Source: Mycolicibacterium sp. YH-1
GTDB taxonomy: Bacteria > Actinomycetota > Actinomycetes > Mycobacteriales > Mycobacteriaceae
Reading direction: 5' to 3'
Assembly (NCBI RefSeq): GCF_022557175.1
Contig: NZ_CP092915.1
Coordinates: 434,001 to 498,000, forward strand
DNA: 64,000 nucleotides
Positions within the stretch are counted from its first letter, which is position 1. The number at the start of each line of letters is the position of its first letter. The notes beneath the pieces are model-generated. The model saw nothing but the letters and a program-made list of their open reading frames with translations. It was not told where the DNA came from and searched no databases. Of this stretch, positions 63,195-64,000 are shown piece after piece. A program made the position numbers and the translations under genes.

Positions 63195-64000
<806 letters not shown>

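Overview
The window is high-GC actinobacterial DNA from a Mycobacterium/Mycolicibacterium-type genome. The right half keeps the gene order of the M. tuberculosis Rv3731-Rv3709c segment: ligC/primC-like repair genes, lucA, tRNA-Ser, ffs, the Rv3722c aspartate aminotransferase, dnaX, a CFA-synthase/FAD-oxidoreductase pair, an SRPBCC protein, the Rv3717 amidase, ybaB, recR, gatD-murT, a DnaQ-like exonuclease, leuA and ask. This conserved backbone is interrupted by accessory modules, mostly in the left half and around the ligase genes.

Left accessory part (1-22 kb). A P450 tail, a CoA-transferase flanked by two copies of an inverted-repeat element, a flavin amine oxidase, a polar amino acid ABC transporter with fused binding protein and permease, gluQ, and an MBL/ABM pair lead into a complete bacterial microcompartment (BMC) operon of the Rhodococcus-Mycobacterium (RMM, aminopropanol) type, 7.3-15.2 kb on the minus strand. 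It encodes a class-III aminotransferase-like phospho-lyase, a CoA-acylating aldehyde dehydrogenase, two tandem BMC-T shell proteins, BMC-P, BMC-H, a linker-like protein, an aminoalcohol kinase, a short-chain dehydrogenase and a GntR regulator. Divergent from it (15.4-22.1 kb, plus strand) lie an APC permease, a B12-dependent diol/glycerol dehydratase whose large and medium subunits are fused, its small subunit, a reactivase, a cobalamin riboswitch and a CbiX-like/2Fe-2S ferredoxin protein. Matching TGGT-N3-ACCA-type palindromes upstream of gntR and in the shared divergent promoter region suggest that both arms are one regulon. Both arms could make propionaldehyde, so this may be a dual-input microcompartment metabolism.

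Middle (22-35 kb). This is a mosaic built around ATP-dependent DNA ligase genes. It holds a GjpA-type porin gene with a KstR-like operator, a complete LigC-type ligase, an acetamidase regulon (amiS, amiE, amiA, amiC), a small HxlR/NTF2/membrane-protein island, and a second ligase followed by a PrimC-like polymerase. Three decayed ligase fragments and a 176-bp direct repeat with two mismatches mark repeated recombination here.

Right (35-64 kb). Housekeeping backbone, with two regulatory signals that can be read directly: a leucine-rich leader peptide and hairpin ahead of leuA, and a GlnR-like box ahead of an amtB / glutamine-synthetase-like / glxB-glxC-glxD / FAD-oxidase cluster that resembles N-methylglutamate synthase systems. 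The window ends inside ask (aspartokinase), including the internal start of its beta subunit.
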